A DNA stretch of 64,000 nt, from NCBI RefSeq assembly GCF_033110965.1, contig NZ_CP137003.1:2294001-2358000 (forward strand). The letters are read 5' to 3'. This document shows positions 1 through 7,628 of the stretch, piece after piece. Made by a program: the position numbers and the translations under genes. Position 1 is the stretch's first letter, and each line of letters begins with the position of its first letter. This DNA is from Raineyella sp. LH-20 (lineage in GTDB: Bacteria; Actinomycetota; Actinomycetes; Propionibacteriales; Propionibacteriaceae). Under the pieces are notes generated by a model. That model did not search any database and was not told where the DNA came from. It saw only the letters and a program-made list of their open reading frames with translations.

Positions 1-3
1 CAT

Positions 4-35
4 CCGGCGCCCGGGGGAGTCGCCCCCGGCGCCGG
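4..35. terminator. GC-rich hairpin, probable terminator of the preceding gene
   Basis: An 8-bp arm (4-11) and a 5-bp arm (13-17) pair with 23-27 and 28-35 around a 5-nt loop, with one bulged C at 12. No T-tract follows, which is usual for high-GC actinobacterial terminators. It lies before the trpD ribosome binding site, so it probably ends a gene left of the window. Confidence 0.55.
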
Positions 36-87
36 CCCAGCGGCCCGCGCTCCGGTGACGGGTCGCGATCACCCGAGGAGGAGTGAC

Positions 88-1146
88 ATGACCACGAGGA
101 GTCACAGCTGGCCGGACGTACTGACCGGCCTCCTCAACGGCGAGGACCTGACATCCGAGGCGACGGCCTGGGCGATGCGCGAGATCCTCGGGGGCAACGC
201 CACCCCGGTGCAGATCGCCGGGTTCGCGGTGGCCCTGCGGGCGAAGGGGGAAACGGTCGAGGAGGTGACTGCGCTCTCGGACGTCATGCTGCAGTTCGCT
301 CGCCCCGTCCATGTCGAGACCCGTGCGGTGGACGTCGTCGGGTCGGGCGGCGACCGTGCCAACACGGTGAACATCTCGACCATGTCAGCCATCGTCGCCG
401 CTGCGGCGGGAGCCAAGGTCGTCAAGCACGGCAACCGGGCCGCGTCGTCGCTGTGCGGCACCGCGGACTGTCTGGAGGCGCTCGGCCTGGTCCTGGACCT
501 CGCGCCGGAGAAGCAGCAGCAGGTGATGGACGAGGAGGGGATCGTCTTCCTCTTCGCGCCGCTCTACCACGGCTCGCTGAAGTACGCCGCGACGTCCCGG
601 CGGGAACTGGGCATCGCCACGATCTTCAACTACCTGGGTCCGCTGTCGAATCCGGCCCGCCCACAGGCCCAGGCCATCGGGATCGCCAACGAGACGATGG
701 CCGGTCTGCTGGCCGGAGTGTTGGCCGCCCGGGGCAACCAGGGCATGGTCTTCTACGGCGGCGACGGGCTCGACGAGCTCACCACCACCACGTCCTCGAC
801 GATCTGGCTGATTCGCGACGGCAGGGTCGTGCCGACCCACCTCGATCCACTGGATCTGGGGATCCCCCGCGCCCAGAAGTCCGATCTGGTGGGCGGCAAG
901 CCCGCGGTGAACGCGGAGATCGTCCGGGAGACGTTCGGTGGGAAGCCCGGGGCCGTCCGCGACATCGTCGTGCTGAACGCGGCAGCCACGATCCTGGCGT
1001 ACGACGGCCCGGATCTCGAGGCGGACGTCACCGAGCAGTTCCGGGCGTACGTCGATCGTGCCCGGGAGGCTATCGACAGTGGCCGCGCGCTGGCCCGGCT
1101 GGAGAGCTGGGTGGCGACCACCCGGCGGCTGGCCGCCGAGCACTGA
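88..1146 (+). CDS. trpD: Anthranilate phosphoribosyltransferase
   Basis: Transfers the phosphoribosyl group of PRPP to anthranilate, the second step of tryptophan synthesis; cytosolic homodimer. The 352-aa product has the family PRPP/Mg motifs: GSGGD at residues 85-89, NIST at 95-98 and KHGNR at 113-117, with the conserved LGPLSNPARP stretch further on. The ATG at 88 is chosen because a strong GGAGGAG lies just upstream; an in-frame GTG at 55 would add 11 residues without a good binding site. Length is normal. No other trp gene is adjacent, so trpD is detached from the pathway operon here, as is common in Actinobacteria. Confidence 0.96.
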   Translation: MTTRSHSWPDVLTGLLNGEDLTSEATAWAMREILGGNATPVQIAGFAVALRAKGETVEEVTALSDVMLQFARPVHVETRAVDVVGSGGDRANTVNISTMSAIVAAAAGAKVVKHGNRAASSLCGTADCLEALGLVLDLAPEKQQQVMDEEGIVFLFAPLYHGSLKYAATSRRELGIATIFNYLGPLSNPARPQAQAIGIANETMAGLLAGVLAARGNQGMVFYGGDGLDELTTTTSSTIWLIRDGRVVPTHLDPLDLGIPRAQKSDLVGGKPAVNAEIVRETFGGKPGAVRDIVVLNAAATILAYDGPDLEADVTEQFRAYVDRAREAIDSGRALARLESWVATTRRLAAEH

Positions 1147-1220
1147 GCGCCCGGACGGCGGCCCGGCCGAGGTCTGAGCCGCCCGGCGGCCGGCGCGCGG
1201 CGTCGGCCGGCTGCCGGTCG

Positions 1221-2105
1221 TCAGCCGAGCGGTCCCGTCGCGTCGAGCAGTACGGACGCGACGGGGCCGAGCCACATCCAGGGACCGTACGGGAAGGGGC
1301 TGCGGCGACCGGTCAGTGAGCGGGCGATGCCCCACAGCGCCCCGAGGAGGCTGCCGGCGAGTAGTGCCACCCACCAGCCGGTCCACGACACCGACGCGCC
1401 GAGGGCGCCGATCAAGGGGCTGATCCGTACGTCACCGAAGCCGAGGCCGTGGCCGAGGCGCCACAGCACCAGATAGAACAGGGCGGACGCCAGGGCTCCG
1501 AGGAGCACCCGTGCGGTCTCGGCGGACCGGACGGCCTCGGTGGGCCCTCCGGGGTCGGTCAGGGCCGAGACGGCGATGGCTACGGCGGTCAGGATCCAGA
1601 CGACGCGGGTCAGGCGGAGCGGCAGCCAGGTGGTCCGCGCGTCGACGGCGACCAGCAGGGCGAACAAGGACGACCACACCAACCACAGCGGCAACCACCC
1701 GGCGGGCGCCAGGGTGAGTGCTGTGAGCGACGCCGCGGCGGTGAGGCCGCCACAGGTCAGGGCGAAACCGGGGGTGGCGAGATCGGGGTAGTGCGGGGGA
1801 GCATCGTCGGTGATCTCGGTGATCTCGGTGATCTCGGTGATCTCGGTGATCTCGGTGATCTCGGTGATCTCGGTGCGGGGAACGGGTCCGCTCGTGGGGA
1901 CACCGCCACCAGCGAGGACGGTGGCACCCGGCGGGGTGGGATGACCCACAGGAGTCGGATCGGCTGCGGCAGCGGGCTCCGGCAGCCGGCGCAGCACCGG
2001 GCCGGTCAGCAGCGCGACCAGGCCACCGATCGCCAGCGCTCCGATGACCGGGACGACGATCGGCGGGATCGCGAGCAGGGCGATCGCGAGCAGGGGCGTG
2101 ATCAT
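1221..2105 (-). CDS. Prepilin peptidase, A24 (type IV leader peptidase) family
   Basis: Membrane aspartyl protease that would cut class III signal peptides of prepilins or Flp/Tad pseudopilins. The 294-aa product has an N-terminal membrane segment, a Pro/Ala-rich loop with seven tandem Ile-Thr-Glu units, then about six hydrophobic segments. The two catalytic Asp candidates are in the VAVDARTTWLP stretch and in GFGDVRI, the family GxGD motif. The Cys-rich N-methylase domain of classical PilD is absent, as in short actinobacterial forms. No pilin or Tad gene lies nearby, so the substrate is unknown. It follows the 2242-3369 gene on the same strand after a 136-bp gap. Confidence 0.82.
   Translation of the reverse strand: MITPLLAIALLAIPPIVVPVIGALAIGGLVALLTGPVLRRLPEPAAAADPTPVGHPTPPGATVLAGGGVPTSGPVPRTEITEITEITEITEITEITEITDDAPPHYPDLATPGFALTCGGLTAAASLTALTLAPAGWLPLWLVWSSLFALLVAVDARTTWLPLRLTRVVWILTAVAIAVSALTDPGGPTEAVRSAETARVLLGALASALFYLVLWRLGHGLGFGDVRISPLIGALGASVSWTGWWVALLAGSLLGALWGIARSLTGRRSPFPYGPWMWLGPVASVLLDATGPLG
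1812..1874. repeat. Seven exact 9-bp tandem repeats inside the prepilin peptidase gene
   Basis: The unit GATCTCGGT is repeated seven times without mismatch. On the coding (minus) strand it gives seven Ile-Thr-Glu units in a predicted extramembrane loop. Unit length is a multiple of three, so copy-number change would lengthen or shorten the loop without a frameshift. Confidence 0.95.
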
Positions 2106-2241
2106 GGGCGCGGTGGCCGAGGACGTACGGCCCGTCGGGACGTCCCGGATGAGGACGGCCGACGGAGGCGGTGGGGGACGGCAGACGAGGGGCGGGGGGC
2201 CATGGTGGTCCCTCCGCCCCTCATGACCGCAGATCCGCGGG

Positions 2242-3369
2242 TCAGCGGGTGGCCTTGGTGAACCCGGCGGCCGAGGCAGCCTCCTCGGTGGCGAACCACA
2301 CGTCGGTGACGGTGCGCTCGTAGGAATCGGATCCGGGCAGGTGGTACTTCATCGAGCGCGGGTTGCCCTTGATGATGTACTCCGCCGGCGGCTTGGTGCC
2401 GACGAACGAGTCGGGGCCATAGCTCGTCGCAGTGTCGGTGGACACCGCGCGGTCCGCCTCGGTGATCCCACCGCCCTCACCGATCATCTCTGCCTCGGCC
2501 TCGGCGGTCTCGTCGTCCATCTCGTCCGACACCTCGACCTCCTCGGCGGGGGCGGGCTCCTCGGCGGGGGCGGGCTCCTCCGGACGTGCCGGAGCCGGCG
2601 GGGTCGGCTGGTAGTTCTGCCAGGCGTCCTCCTTGGGGGAGCCGAGCTTCTTGGCGACGAGGATCCCGATGCCGATCAGACCGGCCAGCACCAGCAGCAC
2701 CTTCCAGGTGCCACCGCCCTTGCGGCCTTCGCGCGCCGCGAGCTTCTCCTCGGCGAGGGCGAGCTTGGCCTGTGCCTTGGCGAGCTTCGCAGCCGCCTTG
2801 GACTCCTTGCGGGCCTTCCGCCGGCCCTTCGCGGGCGCCGGCGCCGGGTCGACAGCAACGGCCTGCGAGGCGACGGTCTCACCGGCGACCGCCTCGGCCG
2901 CCTTGTCGAGGAGCTTCTCGGCGCGAGGGACGACATCCTCCTTGATCCGGGTGGCGGCCTCCTCGGCGAGCGGGCCGACGGCGAGCAGGGCCTGCTCGAG
3001 GCGAGGAGCCAGCGTGTCGAGGGTGCCGCGGGCACCGGCAACACCACGGGCCTTGGCCTCGCGGGCGACCGGCGCGAAGCGCGCCTGGGCCTCCTGGGCG
3101 ACCGGTGCCAGCCGGGCCTGGGCCTCCTGGGCGTACTCAGTGATGATCTCCTGGGCCTGTTCGGCCAGCGGGGCGAGGCGGGCCTGCGCCGTCGCGGTGA
3201 ACGGGGCGATCCTGGTCTGGGCGTCCGCGACGCGCGCGGCCCCGATCTCACGGGCCTGATCGATGTACGGGGCGGCCGCCTTGATGGCCGCGTCGACAGC
3301 GTCGACGCCGACCTCGGTGAGGGACTTCGGCGTCTCGGCCTCGACGACCTTCTGGGTGTTGCTCTTCAC
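2242..3369 (-). CDS. Membrane protein with apolipoprotein-like 11-residue repeats and C-terminal sunset-type domain
   Basis: Function unknown. The 375-aa product starts with about 180 residues of amphipathic helix containing degenerate 11-mers of the type EAQARLAPVAQ, resembling apolipoprotein, LEA or phasin repeats. A Lys/Ala-rich helix follows, then one membrane segment (VLLVLAGLIGIGILVAKK), a Pro/Glu-rich acidic linker and a conserved C-terminal end with IIKGNPRSMKYH and VWFATEEAASAAGF. That end resembles the small domain called sunset by annotators, found appended to several actinobacterial proteins. The GTG start at 3369 is preceded by a perfect GGAGGTAAGA. A candidate -10 (TAGGCT, minus strand, 3455-3460) lies about 85 bp upstream. 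Confidence 0.75.
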   Translation of the reverse strand: MKSNTQKVVEAETPKSLTEVGVDAVDAAIKAAAPYIDQAREIGAARVADAQTRIAPFTATAQARLAPLAEQAQEIITEYAQEAQARLAPVAQEAQARFAPVAREAKARGVAGARGTLDTLAPRLEQALLAVGPLAEEAATRIKEDVVPRAEKLLDKAAEAVAGETVASQAVAVDPAPAPAKGRRKARKESKAAAKLAKAQAKLALAEEKLAAREGRKGGGTWKVLLVLAGLIGIGILVAKKLGSPKEDAWQNYQPTPPAPARPEEPAPAEEPAPAEEVEVSDEMDDETAEAEAEMIGEGGGITEADRAVSTDTATSYGPDSFVGTKPPAEYIIKGNPRSMKYHLPGSDSYERTVTDVWFATEEAASAAGFTKATR

Positions 3370-3675
3370 TCTTACCTCCGAATTCGTCTGTCAGCGCCTG
3401 TCACGTCCGGGCCGCTCGGACCCGGGGACGGGCGGCGCCCCTCGGCGTAGCTCCAGCCTAGCGACCGCCATTCCACATCCGACAGATTCAGGGAGGCTTC
3501 TTCGTGGAAACGCCACAATCCGGTGCCCCGACCTCGCGGACGCGACGGGCCCCCGCATCGATCGCGGCACGGCGGTGCTCCCGTCGCCGTTGCCCGCCGC
3601 GAGGGGCGTGACAAGATGGACAGGACATGACCGTGTCGTCGGGTCGCCACCCGCCGACCCGACGAAAGGCAGCTC
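3370..3675. promoter_or_regulatory. Divergent promoter region between helical-repeat protein and cyclophilin genes
   Basis: No credible gene is seen in these 306 bp. On the minus strand TAGGCT (3455-3460) is a likely -10 for the 3369 gene. On the plus strand a 7-bp inverted repeat (GTCGGGT 3638-3644 with ACCCGAC 3657-3663) lies in the presumed 5' leader of the cyclophilin gene, just before its GAAAGG ribosome binding site. Confidence 0.4.
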
Positions 3676-4197
3676 GTGGGCAACTCCACTGCAATCCTGC
3701 ACACCAACCATGGGGACATCTCCATCACCCTGTTCGACGACATGGCGCCGAAGACCGTGGCCAACTTCGTGGGTCTGGCCGACGGGACCAAGGAGTACGT
3801 CGACGCGAAGACCGGTGAGCGGGTGACCGGGCGGTTCTACGACGGGCTCGGCTTCCACCGCATCATCCCGGGCTTCATGATCCAGGGTGGCTGCCCACTC
3901 GGCACCGGGACCGGCGATCCCGGCTACAAGTTCGCCGACGAGTTCCACCCCGAGCTGGCCTTCAACAAGCCCTACCTCCTGGCGATGGCCAACGCCGGCC
4001 CCAACACCAACGGCTCGCAGTTCTTCATCACTGTGGACCAGACCCCGTGGTTGAACCGCAAGCACACCATCTTCGGGGAGGTCGCCGACGAGGCGTCCCG
4101 CAAGGTCGTCGATGCCATCGCGGCGGTGCGGACCGGCCGCGGTGACCGTCCGGTCGAGCCGGTGGTGATGGAGTCCGTCGAGATCGTCGCGGGCTGA
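3676..4197 (+). CDS. ppiA: Cyclophilin-type peptidyl-prolyl cis-trans isomerase
   Basis: Catalyses cis-trans isomerisation of X-Pro bonds during protein folding. The 173-aa product is a single cyclophilin domain with the active-site block FHRIIPGFMIQGG at residues 60-72 (Arg62 catalytic), GSQFF at 113-117 and TPWLNRKH with Trp125 (cyclosporin-pocket position) and His130. No signal peptide or membrane segment is seen, so it is cytosolic. Start is the GTG at 3676 after GAAAGG. It is followed after 7 bp by the rhomboid-like gene, probably in one transcript. The gene name follows the actinobacterial cytosolic paralogue and could equally be written ppiB. Confidence 0.93.
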   Translation: MGNSTAILHTNHGDISITLFDDMAPKTVANFVGLADGTKEYVDAKTGERVTGRFYDGLGFHRIIPGFMIQGGCPLGTGTGDPGYKFADEFHPELAFNKPYLLAMANAGPNTNGSQFFITVDQTPWLNRKHTIFGEVADEASRKVVDAIAAVRTGRGDRPVEPVVMESVEIVAG

Positions 4198-4204
4198 CCC
4201 GACC

Positions 4205-5101
4205 GTGTCCCAGCCGATGGGGAGCCCGGGCCTCGACGGCCCGGGCTTCCGCCCCTGTTACCGGCATCCCGACCGGATGACCGGCATCACCTGTCAGCGG
4301 TGCGGACGGCCGATCTGCGGTGAGTGCATGATCCCGGCCTCGGTCGGGTTCCAGTGCCCGGAGTGCGTCGCTCGCGCCCGGTCCCGGGAGCGGGCGACCC
4401 GTACGACGGCGCGGCGGACCCATCCCGCCGGGCAGGGCACGTTCGCCACGCTGGCCTCGCAGAGCGGCACCATGCTGCTGCTCGGCCTGATCGTCGTCAT
4501 CCAGGCGCTGGACAGCATCCTGTTGGGTCGGGTCTCGCGTCTGCTCGCCTACTTCGGCCAGGCCGTGCTGGCCGGCGAGGTGTGGCGCCTGGTGACCCAT
4601 GTGCTCGTCTCCGGCGGGATCCTGGCCCTGGTGATCAACGGCTTCGTGCTGTGGATGTTCGGCCGGACGATGGAGATGATGTGGGGTCGGTGGCGCTTCC
4701 TGGCGACCTACTTCCTGGCTGGTCTGGGCGCTGCGGCGTTGATGCTGATCGCCGGGCCGACGGGCGCGGTCCTCGGTGGCGCGTCGACCTCGATCATCGG
4801 GCTGCTGGCCGCGAACGCAGGGGCCAAGTTCCATGACCGGGAGGATGCCAAGGCGGACCTCATCCTGCTCGCCATCCTGATCGCGTTCAGCGTCTTCAGT
4901 GCCCCGGTGATGGTGATCGCCGACGTGGGGGCGATCCTGGCCGGCGGCGCGTGCGGCTGGCTGTGGTCCACTGCTCCCGGTCCCGGCTCCGGGCGTCGAC
5001 GTGGATCGCTGACCCGCTCCGACCACCTGCACCTGACGGGTGCGCTGGTGATCCTCGGGGTCTGCCTCGTGCTGGCGGGGGTGGCGTTCTTCGTCCGTTG
5101 A
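4205..5101 (+). CDS. Rhomboid-family membrane protein with N-terminal zinc-binding segment; probably catalytically dead
   Basis: The 298-aa product has an N-terminal Cys/His cluster (C18, H21, C30, C33, C38, C41, C51, C54) of B-box type, as in many actinobacterial rhomboids, followed by about six membrane segments. The expected nucleophile is present in GGAS (Ser194), and the oxyanion-type Asn145 is kept in LVINGFVLW. The catalytic His of the last core helix, normally in AHLGG, is replaced by Asp240 (IADVGAILAGG), and the His of the usual LHxxFN block is Val. By family knowledge this predicts loss of Ser-His protease chemistry. Likely co-transcribed with the cyclophilin gene 7 bp upstream. 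Confidence 0.8.
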   Translation: MSQPMGSPGLDGPGFRPCYRHPDRMTGITCQRCGRPICGECMIPASVGFQCPECVARARSRERATRTTARRTHPAGQGTFATLASQSGTMLLLGLIVVIQALDSILLGRVSRLLAYFGQAVLAGEVWRLVTHVLVSGGILALVINGFVLWMFGRTMEMMWGRWRFLATYFLAGLGAAALMLIAGPTGAVLGGASTSIIGLLAANAGAKFHDREDAKADLILLAILIAFSVFSAPVMVIADVGAILAGGACGWLWSTAPGPGSGRRRGSLTRSDHLHLTGALVILGVCLVLAGVAFFVR

Positions 5102-5111
5102 CGTCGTCGTC

Positions 5112-5151
5112 AGGGGCGGGGCGTCGGTGCATACGGCGGCACCCCGCCCCT
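5112..5151. terminator. Bidirectional hairpin between convergent genes
   Basis: A perfect 10-bp inverted repeat (AGGGGCGGGG 5112-5121, CCCCGCCCCT 5142-5151) with a further inner GGTGC/GCACC pairing lies 10 bp after the rhomboid stop and before the end of the convergent Lrp-type gene. A near-exact 18-bp direct repeat (5148-5164 and 5166-5182) follows. Confidence 0.7.
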
Positions 5152-5234
5152 CACTCCGAGGTGGCCCTCACTCCGACGTGGGCAGGACGGGAACCAGCTG
5201 GCAGGCAGGGACAGATCAGCGGGATCAGAGGGGA

Positions 5235-5510
5235 TCAGTTACCGAGGCTGAAGGCCGCTTCGAGGTCGTGCTTGGAGAAGGCACGGAAAGCGATGTGCGT
5301 CTCGGTCGAGATGATGCCGCCGACCTTGTTCAGCCGGTCGGAGACCACCGCCGACAGATCGTCCAGCTCGCGGACCCGGACCATCGCCACCAGATCGATC
5401 GTGCCGGTGACGGAGTAGACCTCGGTCACACCATCGAGATCGGCGATCTCCTGGGCGACCTCGGGGATGCGGTCGGTCTCGGCGTTGACGAACACGATTG
5501 CGGTGACCAT
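5235..5510 (-). CDS. Stand-alone Lrp/AsnC effector-binding (RAM) domain protein
   Basis: A 91-aa protein made only of the ligand-binding/oligomerisation domain of Lrp/AsnC regulators, without a DNA-binding helix-turn-helix. Such small proteins form ring oligomers, bind amino acids, and may modulate full-length Lrp partners; the ligand here is unknown. The sequence begins MVTAIVFVNAETDRIPEV, typical of family N-termini. The ATG at 5510 is preferred over one 9 bp upstream (5519) because a -10-like TAGGAT ends 7 nt before it, fitting a leaderless mRNA. The 5519 start would instead overlap the upstream exonuclease stop as ATGA. Confidence 0.85.
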   Translation of the reverse strand: MVTAIVFVNAETDRIPEVAQEIADLDGVTEVYSVTGTIDLVAMVRVRELDDLSAVVSDRLNKVGGIISTETHIAFRAFSKHDLEAAFSLGN

Positions 5511-5515
5511 GGCCG

Positions 5516-7546
5516 TCATCCTAGTGCGCGCCCGACCGCCGCGGCGGGGACGGGCGTCGATCCCTCATCCTCCAGCGCGTCGCCCACGACGCCGGTGCGT
5601 ATGGGGGGCGGTCCGTCATCGCGGGGATCCGCCGGGACCGGGACCGTGTCTCCGCGCAGCCCGGCCAGCACCTGCGGCAAGGCGTCCGGGGTGACAGTAG
5701 CCCGCAACGGCCACATCCAGTCGCCCTGGATGTCGATCAGGCGCACGCCGGGTTCCTCCAGCCACGACGCGATCAGCCCGGTCTCCTCGGGGATCGTCGC
5801 GTCACCGCGCCGGGCCGCCGGGACGGACTCGGCGAGCAGGACGGCCTCTTCGGCCACCCTGACCGCGGACTCGCCCGGGCGGGTGCGAGCCGCGCCGGCC
5901 AGCCGCCCGTGCCGGATCACGTGGATCTCCCATCCGGGGCGTCCAGCCGCGCCTGCCGGCGCGAAGGTGTCGGTGGTCCGACGGGCGGCGACGAGCTGTG
6001 GGCAGTCGACCAGCGAGGCGATCCGGTGGTGTCGGCGGCTGGTGTCCAGGTAGTCCTGCAGACGGGCGCGCACCTCGTCGGCCTCCTCGTAGCGTTGCTG
6101 GTCGCTCAGCGGCCCGATCCGGTCGGCGTGGGCCCGCACCACGGCGGCCACGTCGCCGGCCATCGCGGTGACCACGTCCCCGACCACCAACGCGTAGTCC
6201 TCCCGGGATATCCGGTGGTCGCACGGGGCCGGGCAGCGTCCCATCTCGGCGAGGGCACAGGCGGCGGTGGGGCGACGTACGCTCAGTCGGGTGGTGCAGC
6301 GGCGGACCGGGAACGCCTCCTGCAGCGCCTCGACCACCGGCTGGGCGGCCTCGCGGCCGGGGAACGGGCCGAACCGCACCTTGTCCCCGGGATCGCGTAC
6401 GACCGAGAGCCGCGGGTAGGCCTCGTCGGTGAGCACGATCCAGACCGGATGGGCCGCTCGCTTGGAGCGGCGGTTGTAGCGCGGTTGGTGGGCGGTGATC
6501 AGGCGCACCTCGCGCACCCTCGCCTCCAGCGGCGTACGACACTCGACGCAGTCGACCCCCTCGGCCTGCCGGATCATGTCCTCCATCCGGGCACGCCGCT
6601 CCGAGGCGGTGAAGTAGCCCTGGACCCGGCGGCGGATGTCCACGCTGGTGCCCACGTAGAGGATCTCCCGCGGTCCGTCATCGGGCCGCTCACACGCGGC
6701 CGGCCCGAGGGACCGGTCCGGCGGGGTGGCGGGCACCAGCGCCGGCGCGGCCGGATCCGTCGCCGGGTCCGTTGTCCGGGGCGTACGCCGGTCACCGCGG
6801 TAGAACCAGTAGACGCCGGGCGCGTGCGGCAGGTCCTTGGCCCACGGGGCGCGTTGCCGTCGGGCAGGGGAGACCGGCCGCATCATGGCGACCAGGTCCT
6901 CCAGGGTGGAGACCCCGCGATTGCCGACCCGGGCGATCAGGTAGTGCAGCAGGTCGACCGTCGCCCGGACGTCCTCCAAGGCCCGGTGGGTCGGGGTGGT
7001 GTCGGCCCGCACATGGGCGGCCAGGGTGCCCAAGGCGTAGTTGCGCACCTCGGTGCGGGGGATGATCTGGCGGGCCAGGGCCAGGGTGTCGAGCACCTGG
7101 CGGGGCTGCCAGGGATAGCCCAGCGCGTCGCACCCGCGCCGCAGGAAGCCCATGTCGAAGCGGGCGTTGTGCGCGACCATCACGCAGCCACGGCTGAACT
7201 CCAGGAAGGCCGGCAACACCATCGGCAGGGTCGGTGCGCCGCGCAGCAGCCGCGGCGTGATGCCGGTCAGCGCACTGATCTCCGCCGGGACCGGGCACTC
7301 GGGGTCGACCAGTGTCTGGAACTCCCCGACGACCTCGCCCGCCCGCACGTGGGAGGCGCCGATCTCGGTGATCGCCGCGTCGCGGCCGGTGCCCGTCGTC
7401 TCCAGGTCGACCACGCAGAAGTCGACCGCCGCCAACGGCTCGCCCAGGTCACCGAACGACGGCTGCAGGTCGTCGGTGATCCGGGGAGGACCGTCGAGGG
7501 GGAGCTGGGTGATCACGGACAGCAGGCTAGGCGGGGCCTCTGACAT
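5516..7546 (-). CDS. DEDDh 3'-5' exonuclease fused to GIY-YIG (UvrC-type) nuclease
   Basis: Probable DNA repair or proofreading nuclease of 676 aa. Residues 40-205 form a DnaQ-type exonuclease with DxE (D47, E49), D131 in HNARFD and H187/D192 in HRALEDV. Residues 240-360 form a UvrC/Cho-like GIY-YIG endonuclease: GVY 244-246, YVG 297-299, catalytic Arg near 305 and Glu near 346. A Cys cluster (CALAEMGRCPAPC) and a UVR-like helix follow. This fusion is known in Actinobacteria, but a 43-residue Pro/Thr/Asp-rich insert (about 251-293) sits between the GIY and YIG strands. Start ATG 7546 is chosen because further upstream sequence is antisense to the divergent 7629 gene. Confidence 0.88.
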   Translation of the reverse strand: MSEAPPSLLSVITQLPLDGPPRITDDLQPSFGDLGEPLAAVDFCVVDLETTGTGRDAAITEIGASHVRAGEVVGEFQTLVDPECPVPAEISALTGITPRLLRGAPTLPMVLPAFLEFSRGCVMVAHNARFDMGFLRRGCDALGYPWQPRQVLDTLALARQIIPRTEVRNYALGTLAAHVRADTTPTHRALEDVRATVDLLHYLIARVGNRGVSTLEDLVAMMRPVSPARRQRAPWAKDLPHAPGVYWFYRGDRRTPRTTDPATDPAAPALVPATPPDRSLGPAACERPDDGPREILYVGTSVDIRRRVQGYFTASERRARMEDMIRQAEGVDCVECRTPLEARVREVRLITAHQPRYNRRSKRAAHPVWIVLTDEAYPRLSVVRDPGDKVRFGPFPGREAAQPVVEALQEAFPVRRCTTRLSVRRPTAACALAEMGRCPAPCDHRISREDYALVVGDVVTAMAGDVAAVVRAHADRIGPLSDQQRYEEADEVRARLQDYLDTSRRHHRIASLVDCPQLVAARRTTDTFAPAGAAGRPGWEIHVIRHGRLAGAARTRPGESAVRVAEEAVLLAESVPAARRGDATIPEETGLIASWLEEPGVRLIDIQGDWMWPLRATVTPDALPQVLAGLRGDTVPVPADPRDDGPPPIRTGVVGDALEDEGSTPVPAAAVGRALG
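5518..5523 (-). promoter_or_regulatory. -10 box of a leaderless promoter for the Lrp-type gene
   Basis: TAGGAT on the minus strand, 7 nt before the ATG at 5510. It lies inside the last codons of the upstream exonuclease gene, so the Lrp-type gene would have its own promoter. Confidence 0.45.
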
Positions 7547-7628
7547 CGGGCCGTACGGCTCGGCGGGCGATCTCGCTGGCCGGACACCTATCCTGGGGGC
7601 CGACGCGACCGTACGGCGAGGAGGACGG

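Noticed and set aside
7152-7628. In-frame upstream extension of the HEXXH protein
   Set aside because: It runs antisense through the exonuclease N-terminus; GTG 7629 has a good ribosome binding site and is followed by a signal-like segment.
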